Positions 18,060-25,874 of a stretch of 64,000 nucleotides of DNA are shown piece by piece. Within the stretch, counting starts at the first letter, position 1; every line of letters starts with the position of its first letter. This DNA is from Pseudomonas sp. UMAB-08 (GTDB taxonomy: Bacteria > Pseudomonadota > Gammaproteobacteria > Pseudomonadales > Pseudomonadaceae). Below the pieces are notes generated by a model. The model was not told where the DNA came from. It did no database searches and was given only the letters and a program-made list of their open reading frames with translations. The stretch spans positions 1 to 64,000 of the forward strand of contig NZ_LT607432.1 of assembly GCF_900095225.1 (NCBI RefSeq), in the 5' to 3' direction. The translations under genes and the position numbers were made by a program.

Positions 18060-18106
18060 GGTCACCGCGCCCGCACTTTGGTGCGGGCACGACTAAAGTC
18101 GAGACG

Positions 18107-18129
18107 AAAAAAAGGCGACCGAAGTCGCC
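18107..18129 (-). terminator. Intrinsic terminator of ccoM
   Basis: On the minus strand GGCGAC-TTCG-GTCGCC (plus 18114-18129) is followed by seven T (plus-strand A run 18107-18113). It lies 43 nt after the ccoM stop. A textbook terminator this close supports the small gene being real and transcribed. Confidence 0.88.
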
Positions 18130-18171
18130 CAAAGTGCCTTGCGTGCTCATGTACCGAAACGACTCTCAGCC

Positions 18172-18282
18172 TTACTTGCGCTTGTGCGAGTCCTTCCAGA
18201 TAAAAACTCCCAGGCCTGCGAAAAACAACACCATCAAGCCCACGGTGACAACACCGGCGATAACCACATTATCGAGAAACAT
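18172..18282 (-). CDS. ccoM: cbb3-type cytochrome c oxidase small subunit CcoM
   Basis: This is a 36-residue single-helix membrane protein: MFLDNVVIAGVVTV, a hydrophobic stretch to about residue 29, then a basic tail (WKDSHKRK). It closely resembles the CcoM subunit described for P. stutzeri cbb3 oxidase, a roughly 4-kDa protein that stabilises the complex and is encoded apart from ccoNOQP; I compare from memory. The gene has a strong ribosome site (GGGGAGG, 6 nt before the ATG), a textbook terminator, and two Anr-like sites upstream, as expected for a low-oxygen terminal oxidase. The gene is too short for most gene finders. It is not inside an oxidase operon here; its neighbours are phaJ1 (convergent) and a 53-residue protein. 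Confidence 0.85.
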   Translation of the reverse strand: MFLDNVVIAGVVTVGLMVLFFAGLGVFIWKDSHKRK

Positions 18283-18346
18283 AACCGCCTCCCCTGACCT
18301 GCCTTGTTCGATAGGGCTAGGTTAGCCAAGGTGACGTTGGGGGAAA

Positions 18347-18360
18347 TTGACCCAGATCAA
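18347..18360 (-). promoter_or_regulatory. Anr/FNR-type binding site upstream of ccoM
   Basis: Minus-strand TTGATCTGGGTCAA matches the FNR/Anr consensus TTGAT-N4-ATCAA at nine of ten positions. The centre is 71 bp before the ccoM ATG. If it activates from -41.5, transcription would start about 30 nt before the start codon, and TAACCT lies near the predicted -10. Confidence 0.65.
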
Positions 18361-18396
18361 GCGCCACCGCGACAGCGCGCGGCAGGTGGCTAATAA

Positions 18397-18410
18397 CTGA
18401 TCTGTGTCAA
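18397..18410 (-). promoter_or_regulatory. Second, weaker Anr/FNR-like site upstream of ccoM
   Basis: CTGATCTGTGTCAA (plus strand) matches TTGAT-N4-ATCAA at eight of ten positions. Its centre is exactly 50 bp from the better site, between the 53-residue gene and ccoM. Confidence 0.4.
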
Positions 18411-18437
18411 ATAACGGAAGGGGGGGGAAGCGAGCGA

Positions 18438-18599
18438 TCAGGGCTTTTTCGGTTTGCCCTTGGGCTTTTTCTTGGCTTTGCCCATCGGCAGCGCCTGCTC
18501 GAAAGCCTTGCGCACTTCGTTGAGGCGCTTGTCATTGAGGTCATGCGTGCGCTTGGCGCGTTCAGCGCCCAAGTCTATCAATTTGTCGTCTTCGCTCAT
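18438..18599 (-). CDS. Small basic protein of unknown function (53 residues)
   Basis: An acidic then helical N-terminal part (MSEDDKLIDLGAERAKR) leads to a predicted helix (LNDKRLNEVRKAFEQALP) and a Lys/Pro-rich tail (KAKKKPKGKPKKP). There is no signal or membrane segment. The tail could bind nucleic acid or acidic partners; nothing more can be said. The stop at 18438 is 156 nt upstream of ccoM on the same strand. The ribosome site before 18599 is weak. Codon use is normal for the window, which together with the ordered amino-acid pattern makes me think it is a real gene. Confidence 0.6.
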   Translation of the reverse strand: MSEDDKLIDLGAERAKRTHDLNDKRLNEVRKAFEQALPMGKAKKKPKGKPKKP

Positions 18600-18742
18600 G
18601 GTCTGCACGTCTTGACTACGGGAGTGCTGTCAATAATGCGGGGTGACGGCGGCCATGACCAGTGGTGATCTGCCTTCTTACACGACAAAAACATTCAGCG
18701 CGACCAGGCATGCAGAGAACCTGTGAAGGACGCCTGAACAAC

Positions 18743-19081
18743 TCATACCTCGACATCCACCCATAAGCCCTGCCTTGGCTCATCATCCATCAACGCCACC
18801 ACCGGCACGGTGTTGTCGGCGTTCAATGAATCGCCTGGAACGGCCAAGGGTTCGTCCTGCACATCCTGATGACCCTTGCCACGTTGCCGTTCGTGCTGAC
18901 GCCGCTGCTCTTCACGCAACATGATCGCGGTCTGTTCGGGGTCGCGCTTGCGCAGGTCGATAGTGCTTTCGTTGGAACTCGGCTGTACCGGCACCACAGG
19001 CGGGATTTCCGGCCTTTGCTTGACGGGGTCGAGTTGCGAGGTGACTGGCACTGCACTCAGCGGAATCATTGGTGGCAGCAT
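18743..19081 (-). CDS. Conserved Pseudomonas protein of unknown function
   Basis: This is a 112-residue soluble protein. It has a Pro-rich N-terminus (MLPPMIPLSAVP...IPPVVPVQPSS), a charged central helix (TIDLRKRDPEQTAIMLREEQ followed by RRQHERQRGK) and an acidic end (DDEPRQGLWVDVEV). I recall similar Pseudomonas proteins being mislabelled aspartate-semialdehyde dehydrogenase; no dehydrogenase motif is visible and the protein is far too short. The start at 19081 has AAGGAG at 10 nt; the longer open frame upstream has no such support. It is divergent from rapA with a 218-nt gap. Confidence 0.72.
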   Translation of the reverse strand: MLPPMIPLSAVPVTSQLDPVKQRPEIPPVVPVQPSSNESTIDLRKRDPEQTAIMLREEQRRQHERQRGKGHQDVQDEPLAVPGDSLNADNTVPVVALMDDEPRQGLWVDVEV

Positions 19082-19239
19082 GGTGGTTGTTCTCCTTATC
19101 AGCAGGCTGTCGGCTGCCAGTTCGTCGACTTGAGCCGCTTGACGCAGGACTTTCGACTCTGTTCTGGCCAACAAGTGCCTTGCACGGCCCTGTGCGAGGG
19201 CCCGTATCCAATGAATACGGGCTGATTTGACGGGGCCCT

Positions 19240-19268
19240 TTGGTTTGGGTGCCCTGATCCGTTAATAT
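19240..19268 (+). promoter_or_regulatory. Sigma-70-type promoter candidate for rapA
   Basis: TTGGTT (19240-19245), a 17-nt spacer, then TAATAT (19263-19268), about 32 nt before the rapA ATG. A short inverted repeat (CCCGTAT...ATACGGG, 19201-19221) lies just upstream. Confidence 0.5.
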
Positions 19269-19299
19269 AGTCGGCTTTTCACGGCGGGAGTCAGGCAGC

Positions 19300-22146
19300 A
19301 TGGCGCAGCAGTATCAACCGGGGCAACGCTGGATTAGTGACAGCGAAGCCGAGCTGGGTTTAGGCACCGTTCTGGCGCAAGACGGCCGCTTGTTGACCGT
19401 GCTCTACCCGGCCACTGGCGATACCCGCCAGTACGCACTGCGCAATGCACCGCTTACACGCGTGCGTTTTTCGCCAGGTGACGTGATTACGCACTTCGAA
19501 AGCTGGAAAATGACCGTGCGCGAAGTCGACGACGTCGACGGCTTACTGGTTTACCACGGCCTCAACGCCCAGAATGAACCTGTCACCCTGCCGGAAACCC
19601 AGCTGTCGAACTTCATTCAGTTCCGTCTGGCCTCTGACCGCCTGTTCGCCGGGCAGATCGACCCGCTGGCCTGGTTCTCGCTGCGTTACCACACGCTTGA
19701 GCACACCAGCCGTCAGTTGCAGTCCTCACTTTGGGGCCTGGGCGGTGTCCGTGCGCAACCCATTGCTCACCAATTGCACATCGCCCGCGAAGTGGCTGAC
19801 CGTATCGCGCCACGGGTTCTGCTGGCCGACGAAGTAGGCTTGGGTAAAACCATCGAAGCCGGTCTGGTGATCCATCGTCAATTGCTGTCTGGCCGTGCCA
19901 ATCGGGTGCTGATCCTGGTTCCGGAAAACCTCCAGCACCAATGGCTGGTGGAGATGCGTCGCCGTTTCAACCTGCAAGTGGCATTGTTCGACGCCGAACG
20001 CTTTATCGAAAGCGATGCCAGCAACCCCTTCGAAGACACGCAACTGGCGCTGGTCGCGCTGGAGTGGCTGGTCGACGACGAAAAGGCCCAGGACGCGCTG
20101 TTTGCCGCGGGCTGGGATCTGCTGGTGGTCGACGAAGCTCACCACCTGGTCTGGCATGAAGAACAAGCCAGCCCTGAATACTCGCTGGTCGAGCAACTGG
20201 CAGAAGTCATACCCGGCGTTCTGCTGCTGACCGCCACCCCGGAACAACTGGGTCAAGACAGCCACTTCGCTCGTCTGCGCCTGCTCGATCCGAATCGTTT
20301 CCATGACCTGCACGCATTCCGCGCCGAAAGCGAAAACTATCGCCCGGTGGCCGAAGCCGTGCAGGAATTGCTCGATCAGGGCCGCCTGTCGCCTAAGGCA
20401 CACGAAACCATCCACGGATTTCTGGGTGCCGAAGGCGAAGCCCTGCTGGGCGCGGTGGCTGATGGCGATACCGAAGCCAGCGCACGCCTGATCCGCGAGT
20501 TGCTTGACCGCCATGGCACCGGCCGCGTGCTGTTCCGCAATACCCGGGCTGCCGTGCAAGGCTTCCCGGAGCGCAAACTGCACCCGTATCCGCTGCCCTG
20601 CCCGGCCGAATACCTGGAATTGCCGGTGGGCGAGCATGCCGACCTGTACCCTGAAGTCAGCTTCCAGTCGCAGCCAGACGTCACTGAAGAAGAACGCTGG
20701 TGGCGCTTTGACCCGCGCGTCGACTGGTTGATCGACACCCTGAAAATGCTCAAACGCGTCAAGGTGCTGGTGATCTGCGCCCACGCCGAAACCGCGATGG
20801 ACCTCGAAGACGCGCTGCGCGTGCGTTCCGGGATCCCGGCCACCGTGTTCCATGAAGGGATGAACATCCTCGAACGTGACCGCGCCGCTGCGTATTTCGC
20901 CGATGAAGAGTTCGGCGCACAAGTGCTGATCTGTTCGGAAATCGGTAGCGAGGGCCGCAACTTCCAGTTCGCCCACCATCTGGTACTGTTCGACCTGCCG
21001 GCGCACCCGGACTTGCTGGAACAACGGATCGGTCGTCTCGACCGGATCGGCCAGAAGCACATCATCGAGCTGCATGTACCGTATCTGGAAACCAGCCCGC
21101 AAGAGCGCCTCTTCCAGTGGTATCACGAAGCGCTGAATGCCTTCCTTAATACCTGCCCGACCGGTAACGCCCTGCAACACCAATTCGGCCCGCGCCTGCT
21201 CCCGCTTCTGGAAAGTGGCGATGACGACGAGTGGCAAGCCCTGGTCGACGCGGCACGCGAAGAACGCATCCGCCTGGAAGGTGAACTGCACAGCGGTCGC
21301 GACCGTTTGCTGGAACTCAACTCTGGCGGTGCTGGCGAAGGCCAGGCACTGGTTGAGGCGATTCTTGAACAGGACGATCAGTTCACGCTGCCGATCTACA
21401 TGGAAACCCTGTTCGACGCCTTTGGTATCGACAGTGAGGACCATTCGGAAAACGCGCTGATCCTCAAGCCGAGCGAAAAAATGCTCGACGCCAGCTTCCC
21501 GCTGGGCGATGACGAAGGCGTGACCATCACCTACGACCGCAATCAGGCGCTCGCGCGTGAAGACATGCAGTTCATCACCTGGGAGCACCCGATGGTCCAG
21601 GGCGGCATGGACCTGGTATTGGCCGGTTCCATGGGCAACACCGCAGTGGCACTGATCAAGAACAAGGCGCTGAAACCCGGCACCGTATTGCTGGAACTGC
21701 TCTACGTCAGTGAAGTGGTTGCGCCGCGCTCGTTGCAGCTGGGTCGCTACCTGCCTCCTGCGGCACTGCGCTGCTTGCTCGATGCCAATGGCAACGATCT
21801 GTCGGGCCGTGTTTCGTTCGTGACCTTGAACGAGCAGCTGGAAAGCGTGCCGCGTGCCAGCGCCAACAAATTCATCCAGGCACAGCGCGATGTGCTTAAC
21901 CCGCAGATCAATGCGGGCGAAGCCAGGATCGCGCCGAAACACGCCGAACGCGTGGCTGAGGCGCAACGTCGACTGGCCGCCGAGACCGACGAAGAGCTGG
22001 CACGCCTGACCGCTCTGCAAGCGGTCAATCCGACCGTGCGCGACAGCGAACTGGTCGCGCTGCGCAAACAACGCGAACAGGGCCTGGCCATGCTTGAGAA
22101 AGCAGCGCTGCGCCTGGAAGCCATTCGGGTGCTGGTAGCCGGTTGA
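19300..22146 (+). CDS. rapA: RNA polymerase-associated ATPase RapA (HepA)
   Basis: This 948-residue Swi2/Snf2 ATPase recycles RNA polymerase. An N-terminal Tudor-like domain (QRWISDSEAELGLGTV) is followed by helicase motif I LADEVGLGKTIEAG near residue 178, motif II DEAHHL near 280, motif III TATPEQ near 310, and motifs V-VI CSEIGSEGRNFQF and LDRIGQKH near 545-585. The long C-terminal RapA-specific region is complete; E. coli RapA is 968 residues. It binds core polymerase in the cytosol and uses ATP to release it from post-termination complexes. It corresponds to PA3308 (hepA). A good terminator follows. Confidence 0.96.
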   Translation: MAQQYQPGQRWISDSEAELGLGTVLAQDGRLLTVLYPATGDTRQYALRNAPLTRVRFSPGDVITHFESWKMTVREVDDVDGLLVYHGLNAQNEPVTLPETQLSNFIQFRLASDRLFAGQIDPLAWFSLRYHTLEHTSRQLQSSLWGLGGVRAQPIAHQLHIAREVADRIAPRVLLADEVGLGKTIEAGLVIHRQLLSGRANRVLILVPENLQHQWLVEMRRRFNLQVALFDAERFIESDASNPFEDTQLALVALEWLVDDEKAQDALFAAGWDLLVVDEAHHLVWHEEQASPEYSLVEQLAEVIPGVLLLTATPEQLGQDSHFARLRLLDPNRFHDLHAFRAESENYRPVAEAVQELLDQGRLSPKAHETIHGFLGAEGEALLGAVADGDTEASARLIRELLDRHGTGRVLFRNTRAAVQGFPERKLHPYPLPCPAEYLELPVGEHADLYPEVSFQSQPDVTEEERWWRFDPRVDWLIDTLKMLKRVKVLVICAHAETAMDLEDALRVRSGIPATVFHEGMNILERDRAAAYFADEEFGAQVLICSEIGSEGRNFQFAHHLVLFDLPAHPDLLEQRIGRLDRIGQKHIIELHVPYLETSPQERLFQWYHEALNAFLNTCPTGNALQHQFGPRLLPLLESGDDDEWQALVDAAREERIRLEGELHSGRDRLLELNSGGAGEGQALVEAILEQDDQFTLPIYMETLFDAFGIDSEDHSENALILKPSEKMLDASFPLGDDEGVTITYDRNQALAREDMQFITWEHPMVQGGMDLVLAGSMGNTAVALIKNKALKPGTVLLELLYVSEVVAPRSLQLGRYLPPAALRCLLDANGNDLSGRVSFVTLNEQLESVPRASANKFIQAQRDVLNPQINAGEARIAPKHAERVAEAQRRLAAETDEELARLTALQAVNPTVRDSELVALRKQREQGLAMLEKAALRLEAIRVLVAG

Positions 22147-22166
22147 TCTGCTGACTGCTTGACCGA

Positions 22167-22196
22167 CAAAGCCCGCTGATGCGGGCTTTGTTGTTT
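22167..22196 (+). terminator. Intrinsic terminator of rapA
   Basis: CAAAGCCCGC (22167-22176) and GCGGGCTTTG (22181-22190) form a 10-bp perfect stem over a 4-nt loop, followed by TTGTTT. It begins 20 nt after the rapA stop. Confidence 0.88.
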
Positions 22197-22220
22197 CCAG
22201 CGCATCACTAACGGGGGGTG

Positions 22221-23567
22221 TCAGGCCGTCACCGCAGGCATATCCGGCTCATCCGCCGCCATCCCCACTTTCATCCGCTCGGCATCTCGAGCAAAGCAGC
22301 GCGACGCCTGGAGCAGGAACAACAGCGTCAGGAACAGCGCCACCGGAATCAGATACATCGCGTCGTGCAAGCCATCGGCCTTGAACACTTCGCTCATCTG
22401 CCCTGCACCTGCCGACAACATCGCCGAATGGGCAAAATAATCGGACAGCAGTCCGACTACCACCGGCCCAAGCCCTCCTCCCAACAGATACAACCCGGCG
22501 AAGAACAACGCCATGGCCGTGGCCCGCAGGCGCGGCTCGACCACATCCTGAATCGCCGTGTAGACGCATGTGTAAAAGTTGTAGGAAAACAGCCAGCCCA
22601 CGCTGAACACGACGACGAACAGGCCGATTTCAATGCGTCCTGAATGCAGCGCGTACCCCGTAGCGATAGCCGCTATCAGCATGCTGACGGCGGCAAACAA
22701 CAGGCGTCCATTGGCAACGCGCTGATGAATCTTGTCGGCAACCCAGCCGCCAAGAGTCAGGCCGAACAACCCCGTCACACCCACAATCAGCCCGGTCGCC
22801 ATGGCGGCGTCCTGCAACGGCAGCAGAAAATAGCGCTGCAGCATGGGCACCATGAACGAGTTGCAGGCGTAGGTGGCGAAGTTGAACGTCAGGCCCGCCA
22901 ATACCAGCCAGCCAAAGGTAGGAATCGATAACACTCGACGAATCGGTTTGTCGATCTTCTCTTCAGAGATCCGCATGCTTTCGGCCGCGCCGCGCTTGGG
23001 CTCGCGGATAAAAAACATGAATATCGCCAGGAGCAAACCGGGCACTGCCGCGATGAAGAACGGCGCACGCCAACTGCCGAATGCCTGGACCAACGCACCG
23101 GTGGTGAAGAACGCCAATACCAGCCCAAGCGGCAGACCGAGCATGAAAACGCCCATGGCCCTCCCGCGACGGTGGGCCGGGAACAGGTCCCCGATCAGCG
23201 AGTTGGCCGCCGGTGCGTAGCTGGCTTCACCGATACCGATGCCCATGCGCACCAGCAGGAACGCCCAAAAACTCCCCACCAGGCCGTTGGCCGCTGTCAG
23301 CCCGCTCCATATTGCCAGGCCCCAGCCCATTAATTTGCGCCGCGAACCGGTGTCGGCGATGCGACCTAACGGCAGCCCGGCAATGGCATAAACCACGGTG
23401 AATGCGGTACCGATGATGCCGATCTGAAAATCGCTCAGGTGCCATTCCATACGGATTGGCTCGATGATGATCGCCGGAAGGGTGCGGTCAAAAAAATTGA
23501 ACAGATTTGCCAGGAACAGCAGGAACAGAATGCGCCAGGCATTCTCCGCTTCGGTCGAGGTCTGCAT
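22221..23567 (-). CDS. MFS transporter, spinster-like
   Basis: This 448-residue inner-membrane carrier has about 12 hydrophobic helices. The N-terminal FLANLFNFFDRTLPAIIIEPI is typical of the spinster-like/hexuronate branch of the major facilitator superfamily, and GLPLGRIADTGSRRKLMGWG is the loop 2-3 signature. A charged loop (FIREPKRGAAESMRISEEK) separates the two six-helix halves. The substrate is unknown; related carriers move organic acids or lipids. The start at 23567 is chosen because the protein body begins MQTSTEAENAWRI there; upstream residues look non-coding. The 309-nt gap to the next gene (23568-23876) has A/T-rich stretches fitting a promoter; I see no other gene there. Confidence 0.87.
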   Translation of the reverse strand: MQTSTEAENAWRILFLLFLANLFNFFDRTLPAIIIEPIRMEWHLSDFQIGIIGTAFTVVYAIAGLPLGRIADTGSRRKLMGWGLAIWSGLTAANGLVGSFWAFLLVRMGIGIGEASYAPAANSLIGDLFPAHRRGRAMGVFMLGLPLGLVLAFFTTGALVQAFGSWRAPFFIAAVPGLLLAIFMFFIREPKRGAAESMRISEEKIDKPIRRVLSIPTFGWLVLAGLTFNFATYACNSFMVPMLQRYFLLPLQDAAMATGLIVGVTGLFGLTLGGWVADKIHQRVANGRLLFAAVSMLIAAIATGYALHSGRIEIGLFVVVFSVGWLFSYNFYTCVYTAIQDVVEPRLRATAMALFFAGLYLLGGGLGPVVVGLLSDYFAHSAMLSAGAGQMSEVFKADGLHDAMYLIPVALFLTLLFLLQASRCFARDAERMKVGMAADEPDMPAVTA

Positions 23568-23876
23568 GTGGGGTCCGTCTCTTTTATTGTTATTCAATTG
23601 GCTTTCAACACACCCAACCGACAACGAGCTTGCGAACTTCAAGCCTGCCGCAGCCGAGCCTGGAAGCTCCAATCTAGAACCCGCAAACACACCTGTCTGT
23701 AAACATTCGTCACGCTGATAGGGGGTAATGGGAAAACATCTCAAGGCCTGCTTTCCTCAACGAAGAAGCCACCATCTGGCGTGGGACTTTTCGCTACGGC
23801 ACAGCGCCAACTGCCGGCTTGCAGGTTACCTACCTACTCATCTCACACTTGCCGCGCACCAATATGGCGCACACAA

Positions 23877-24182
23877 TCAGGCCTGCGCCCTGTCCTGGAT
23901 CAACACCCAAGGTGCCACGACAACCGCCCACAGAGGTGGATCTCGCTCAAGAAGATCCAACGCCCGCGATTCAGCTACCTTGCTGACGTCCCCCGCAGCA
24001 AGCCAGGCAGCTACTTTATCGGCCTGATTTTCGGCCACTGCGTGCGCCACTTCGATCAAATCCAAGGGGGCTTCGACCCACAACAGGGCACCCCTCGCAA
24101 AGAATGGTTGCAATTCACTCCAGGTGATTGCGGCGGTTTCGCCAAGCAGTTTGGCATAGAGGGTGCTAGCTTCTTTCGTCAT
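23877..24182 (-). CDS. DUF2288 family protein
   Basis: This is a 101-residue soluble protein with the DUF2288 pattern: an early helix MTKEASTLYAKLLGETAAI, the central WSELQPFFARGALLWVEAPL (containing the conserved Trp/Phe) and DLIEVAHAVAENQADKVAAW. It has no catalytic motif and no known function. I start it at 24182, where homologue-like sequence begins; an in-frame ATG at 24215 would add 11 residues and neither start has a clear ribosome site. It is divergent from braC. Confidence 0.8.
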   Translation of the reverse strand: MTKEASTLYAKLLGETAAITWSELQPFFARGALLWVEAPLDLIEVAHAVAENQADKVAAWLAAGDVSKVAESRALDLLERDPPLWAVVVAPWVLIQDRAQA

Positions 24183-24417
24183 GGGTTTCACCAAAGAGAA
24201 AATCGGCGCAATCATAACGCCGCAATTTCGACAGACAAACCCAGATTTAAGTGGTTGATTGCACGAAAGGTTCAGAAACGATCGGGGGTGCGGACGGACA
24301 TGTGCAGCTCACATGCTCAAGAAGCTGGTTAGATTCTGTATCTTTCTTTCAATTAAGCGACATCATGCGGTTTTCCCCCCAGTAGCCAGCTTTTCAAGCG
24401 ACAAACCGGCGCTCTAC

Positions 24418-24433
24418 ACTGTACCGGTACAGT
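24418..24433. promoter_or_regulatory. 16-bp perfect palindrome upstream of braC
   Basis: ACTGTACCGGTACAGT is fully self-complementary with no spacer, typical of a dimeric TetR- or similar-family operator. It lies 89 bp before the braC ATG in the divergent region shared with the DUF2288 gene. It resembles a LexA half-site pair (CTGT...ACAG) but the spacing is N6, not N8, so LexA is unlikely. The rest of 24183-24521 is A/T-rich non-coding DNA. Confidence 0.6.
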
Positions 24434-24521
24434 TGCCAGGGGGATGACCGGGCGTTTCTAATCCGGTCCTGCAGCTTTGGCCGCCAGGATTATAAAAATT
24501 AAAACACAAGAGTGGAGCATC

Positions 24522-25649
24522 ATGACTAAGGGTACTAAGCAGATTTCCAAGCTGTTTGCCGCATTGGTTCTGGCAGGGGTTGCCAGCCATTCGTTCGCTG
24601 CAGATACCATCAAGATCGGTATCGCCGGCCCTAAAACAGGTGCTGTTGCCCAATACGGCGATATGCAGTTCAGTGGCGCAAAAATGGCCATCGAGCAAAT
24701 CAACGCCAAAGGCGGCGTTGACGGCAAGAAACTCGAAGCTATCGAATACGACGATGCCTGTGATCCGAAGCAAGCGGTCGCGGTTGCCAACAAAGTCGTC
24801 AACGATGGCGTGAAGTTCGTTGTGGGCCACCTGTGCTCCAGCTCGACTCAACCGGCTTCGGACATCTACGAAGACGAAGGCATCATCATGGTGACCCCGG
24901 CCGCTACCAGCCCGGAAATCACCGCACGTGGTTATAAAATGGTCTTCCGCACCATTGGTCTGGACAGCGCTCAAGGCCCTGCGGCCGGTAACTACATCGC
25001 CGATCACGTCAAACCGAAAGTCGTTGCTGTCATCCATGACAAGCAACAATACGGTGAAGGCATCGCGACCGCAGTGAAGAAAACCCTCGAAAGCAAAGGC
25101 GTGAAAGTCGCCCTGTTCGAAGGCATCAACGCTGGCGACAAAGACTTCTCGTCGATGATCGCGAAGATGAAGCAAGCCAATGTCGACTTCGTTTACTACG
25201 GCGGCTACCACCCGGAATTGGGTCTGATCCTGCGTCAGGCGAAAGAGAAAGGCCTGAAAGCCGGCTTCATGGGTCCAGAAGGCGTGGGTAACGCGTCGAT
25301 CTCCCAGATCGCTCAGGATGCGTCCGAAGGCCTGCTGGTGACCCTGCCTAAATCTTTTGACCAGGACCCTTCCAACAAGGCACTGGTAGAAGCATTTGCG
25401 GCGAAGAAAGAAGACCCAAGCGGTCCGTTCGTATTCCCGGCTTACGCAGCGGTTGAAGTGATCGCAGACGGCATCAAGAACGCCAAGAGTGAAGACACCG
25501 CCAAAGTCGCTGCAGCGATCCGTGCCGGTACCTTCAAGACCCCGACTGGCGACCTGAGCTTTGATGAAAAGGGTGACCTGAAAGACTTCAAATTCGTGGT
25601 CTACACCTGGCACAAAGACGGCACAAAAACAGAAGCTCCGCTGAAATAA
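24522..25649 (+). CDS. braC: Branched-chain amino-acid binding protein BraC
   Basis: This 375-residue periplasmic binding protein of the LivJ/LivK type has a signal peptide at residues 1-26 (ending ASHSFA, cleaved before ADTIKIG). The mature start has the ligand-binding IGIAGPKTGAVAQYG block, two Cys (DDACDP and GHLCSS) that form the family disulphide, and the PAATSPEIT ligand loop. It captures Leu/Ile/Val (and Ala/Thr in P. aeruginosa) for BraDEFG. The ATG at 24522 follows GGAG at 5 nt and gives a standard signal peptide. It is first of five genes; a terminator separates it from braD, so it should be made in excess. Confidence 0.96.
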   Translation: MTKGTKQISKLFAALVLAGVASHSFAADTIKIGIAGPKTGAVAQYGDMQFSGAKMAIEQINAKGGVDGKKLEAIEYDDACDPKQAVAVANKVVNDGVKFVVGHLCSSSTQPASDIYEDEGIIMVTPAATSPEITARGYKMVFRTIGLDSAQGPAAGNYIADHVKPKVVAVIHDKQQYGEGIATAVKKTLESKGVKVALFEGINAGDKDFSSMIAKMKQANVDFVYYGGYHPELGLILRQAKEKGLKAGFMGPEGVGNASISQIAQDASEGLLVTLPKSFDQDPSNKALVEAFAAKKEDPSGPFVFPAYAAVEVIADGIKNAKSEDTAKVAAAIRAGTFKTPTGDLSFDEKGDLKDFKFVVYTWHKDGTKTEAPLK

Positions 25650-25670
25650 CCGGCACGCTTGTGACTCACC

Positions 25671-25704
25671 CAAAGCCCACTGCATCCACAGTGGGCTTTG
25701 TTTT
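25671..25704 (+). terminator. Terminator between braC and braD
   Basis: CAAAGCCCACTG (25671-25682) and its exact complement (25689-25700) form a 12-bp stem over 6 nt, followed by TTTT. It lies 21 nt after braC. Partial read-through or a second promoter in 25705-25874 would supply braDEFG. Confidence 0.85.
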
Positions 25705-25874
25705 ACAAGGTAACGGGAAGAGCGCTGCGCTATAGCAACTCTTCCTCCCTGAAAATCTTGAAACCGTCACCAGTGATTCACTGGGCTCACGTGAAACGTG
25801 GACAAATACCACGACGCGCGGGCGGGAAACGACTTCACCAGTGGAACACTCAGTAGGTTTTTAGGAGCGCTGTA

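Noticed and set aside
18743..19081. Possible aspartate-semialdehyde dehydrogenase name for the 112-residue protein
   Set aside because: No nucleotide-binding loop or catalytic Cys is present and the length is a third of the real enzyme.
19726..22071. A 781-codon open frame on the minus strand inside rapA
   Set aside because: It is the antisense shadow of a well-conserved gene in GC-rich DNA; its product has no recognisable fold and is full of His/Gln/Arg runs typical of shadows.
24418..24433. LexA operator reading of the braC palindrome
   Set aside because: CTGT and ACAG are separated by 6 bases, not 8, and the centre is GC-rich.
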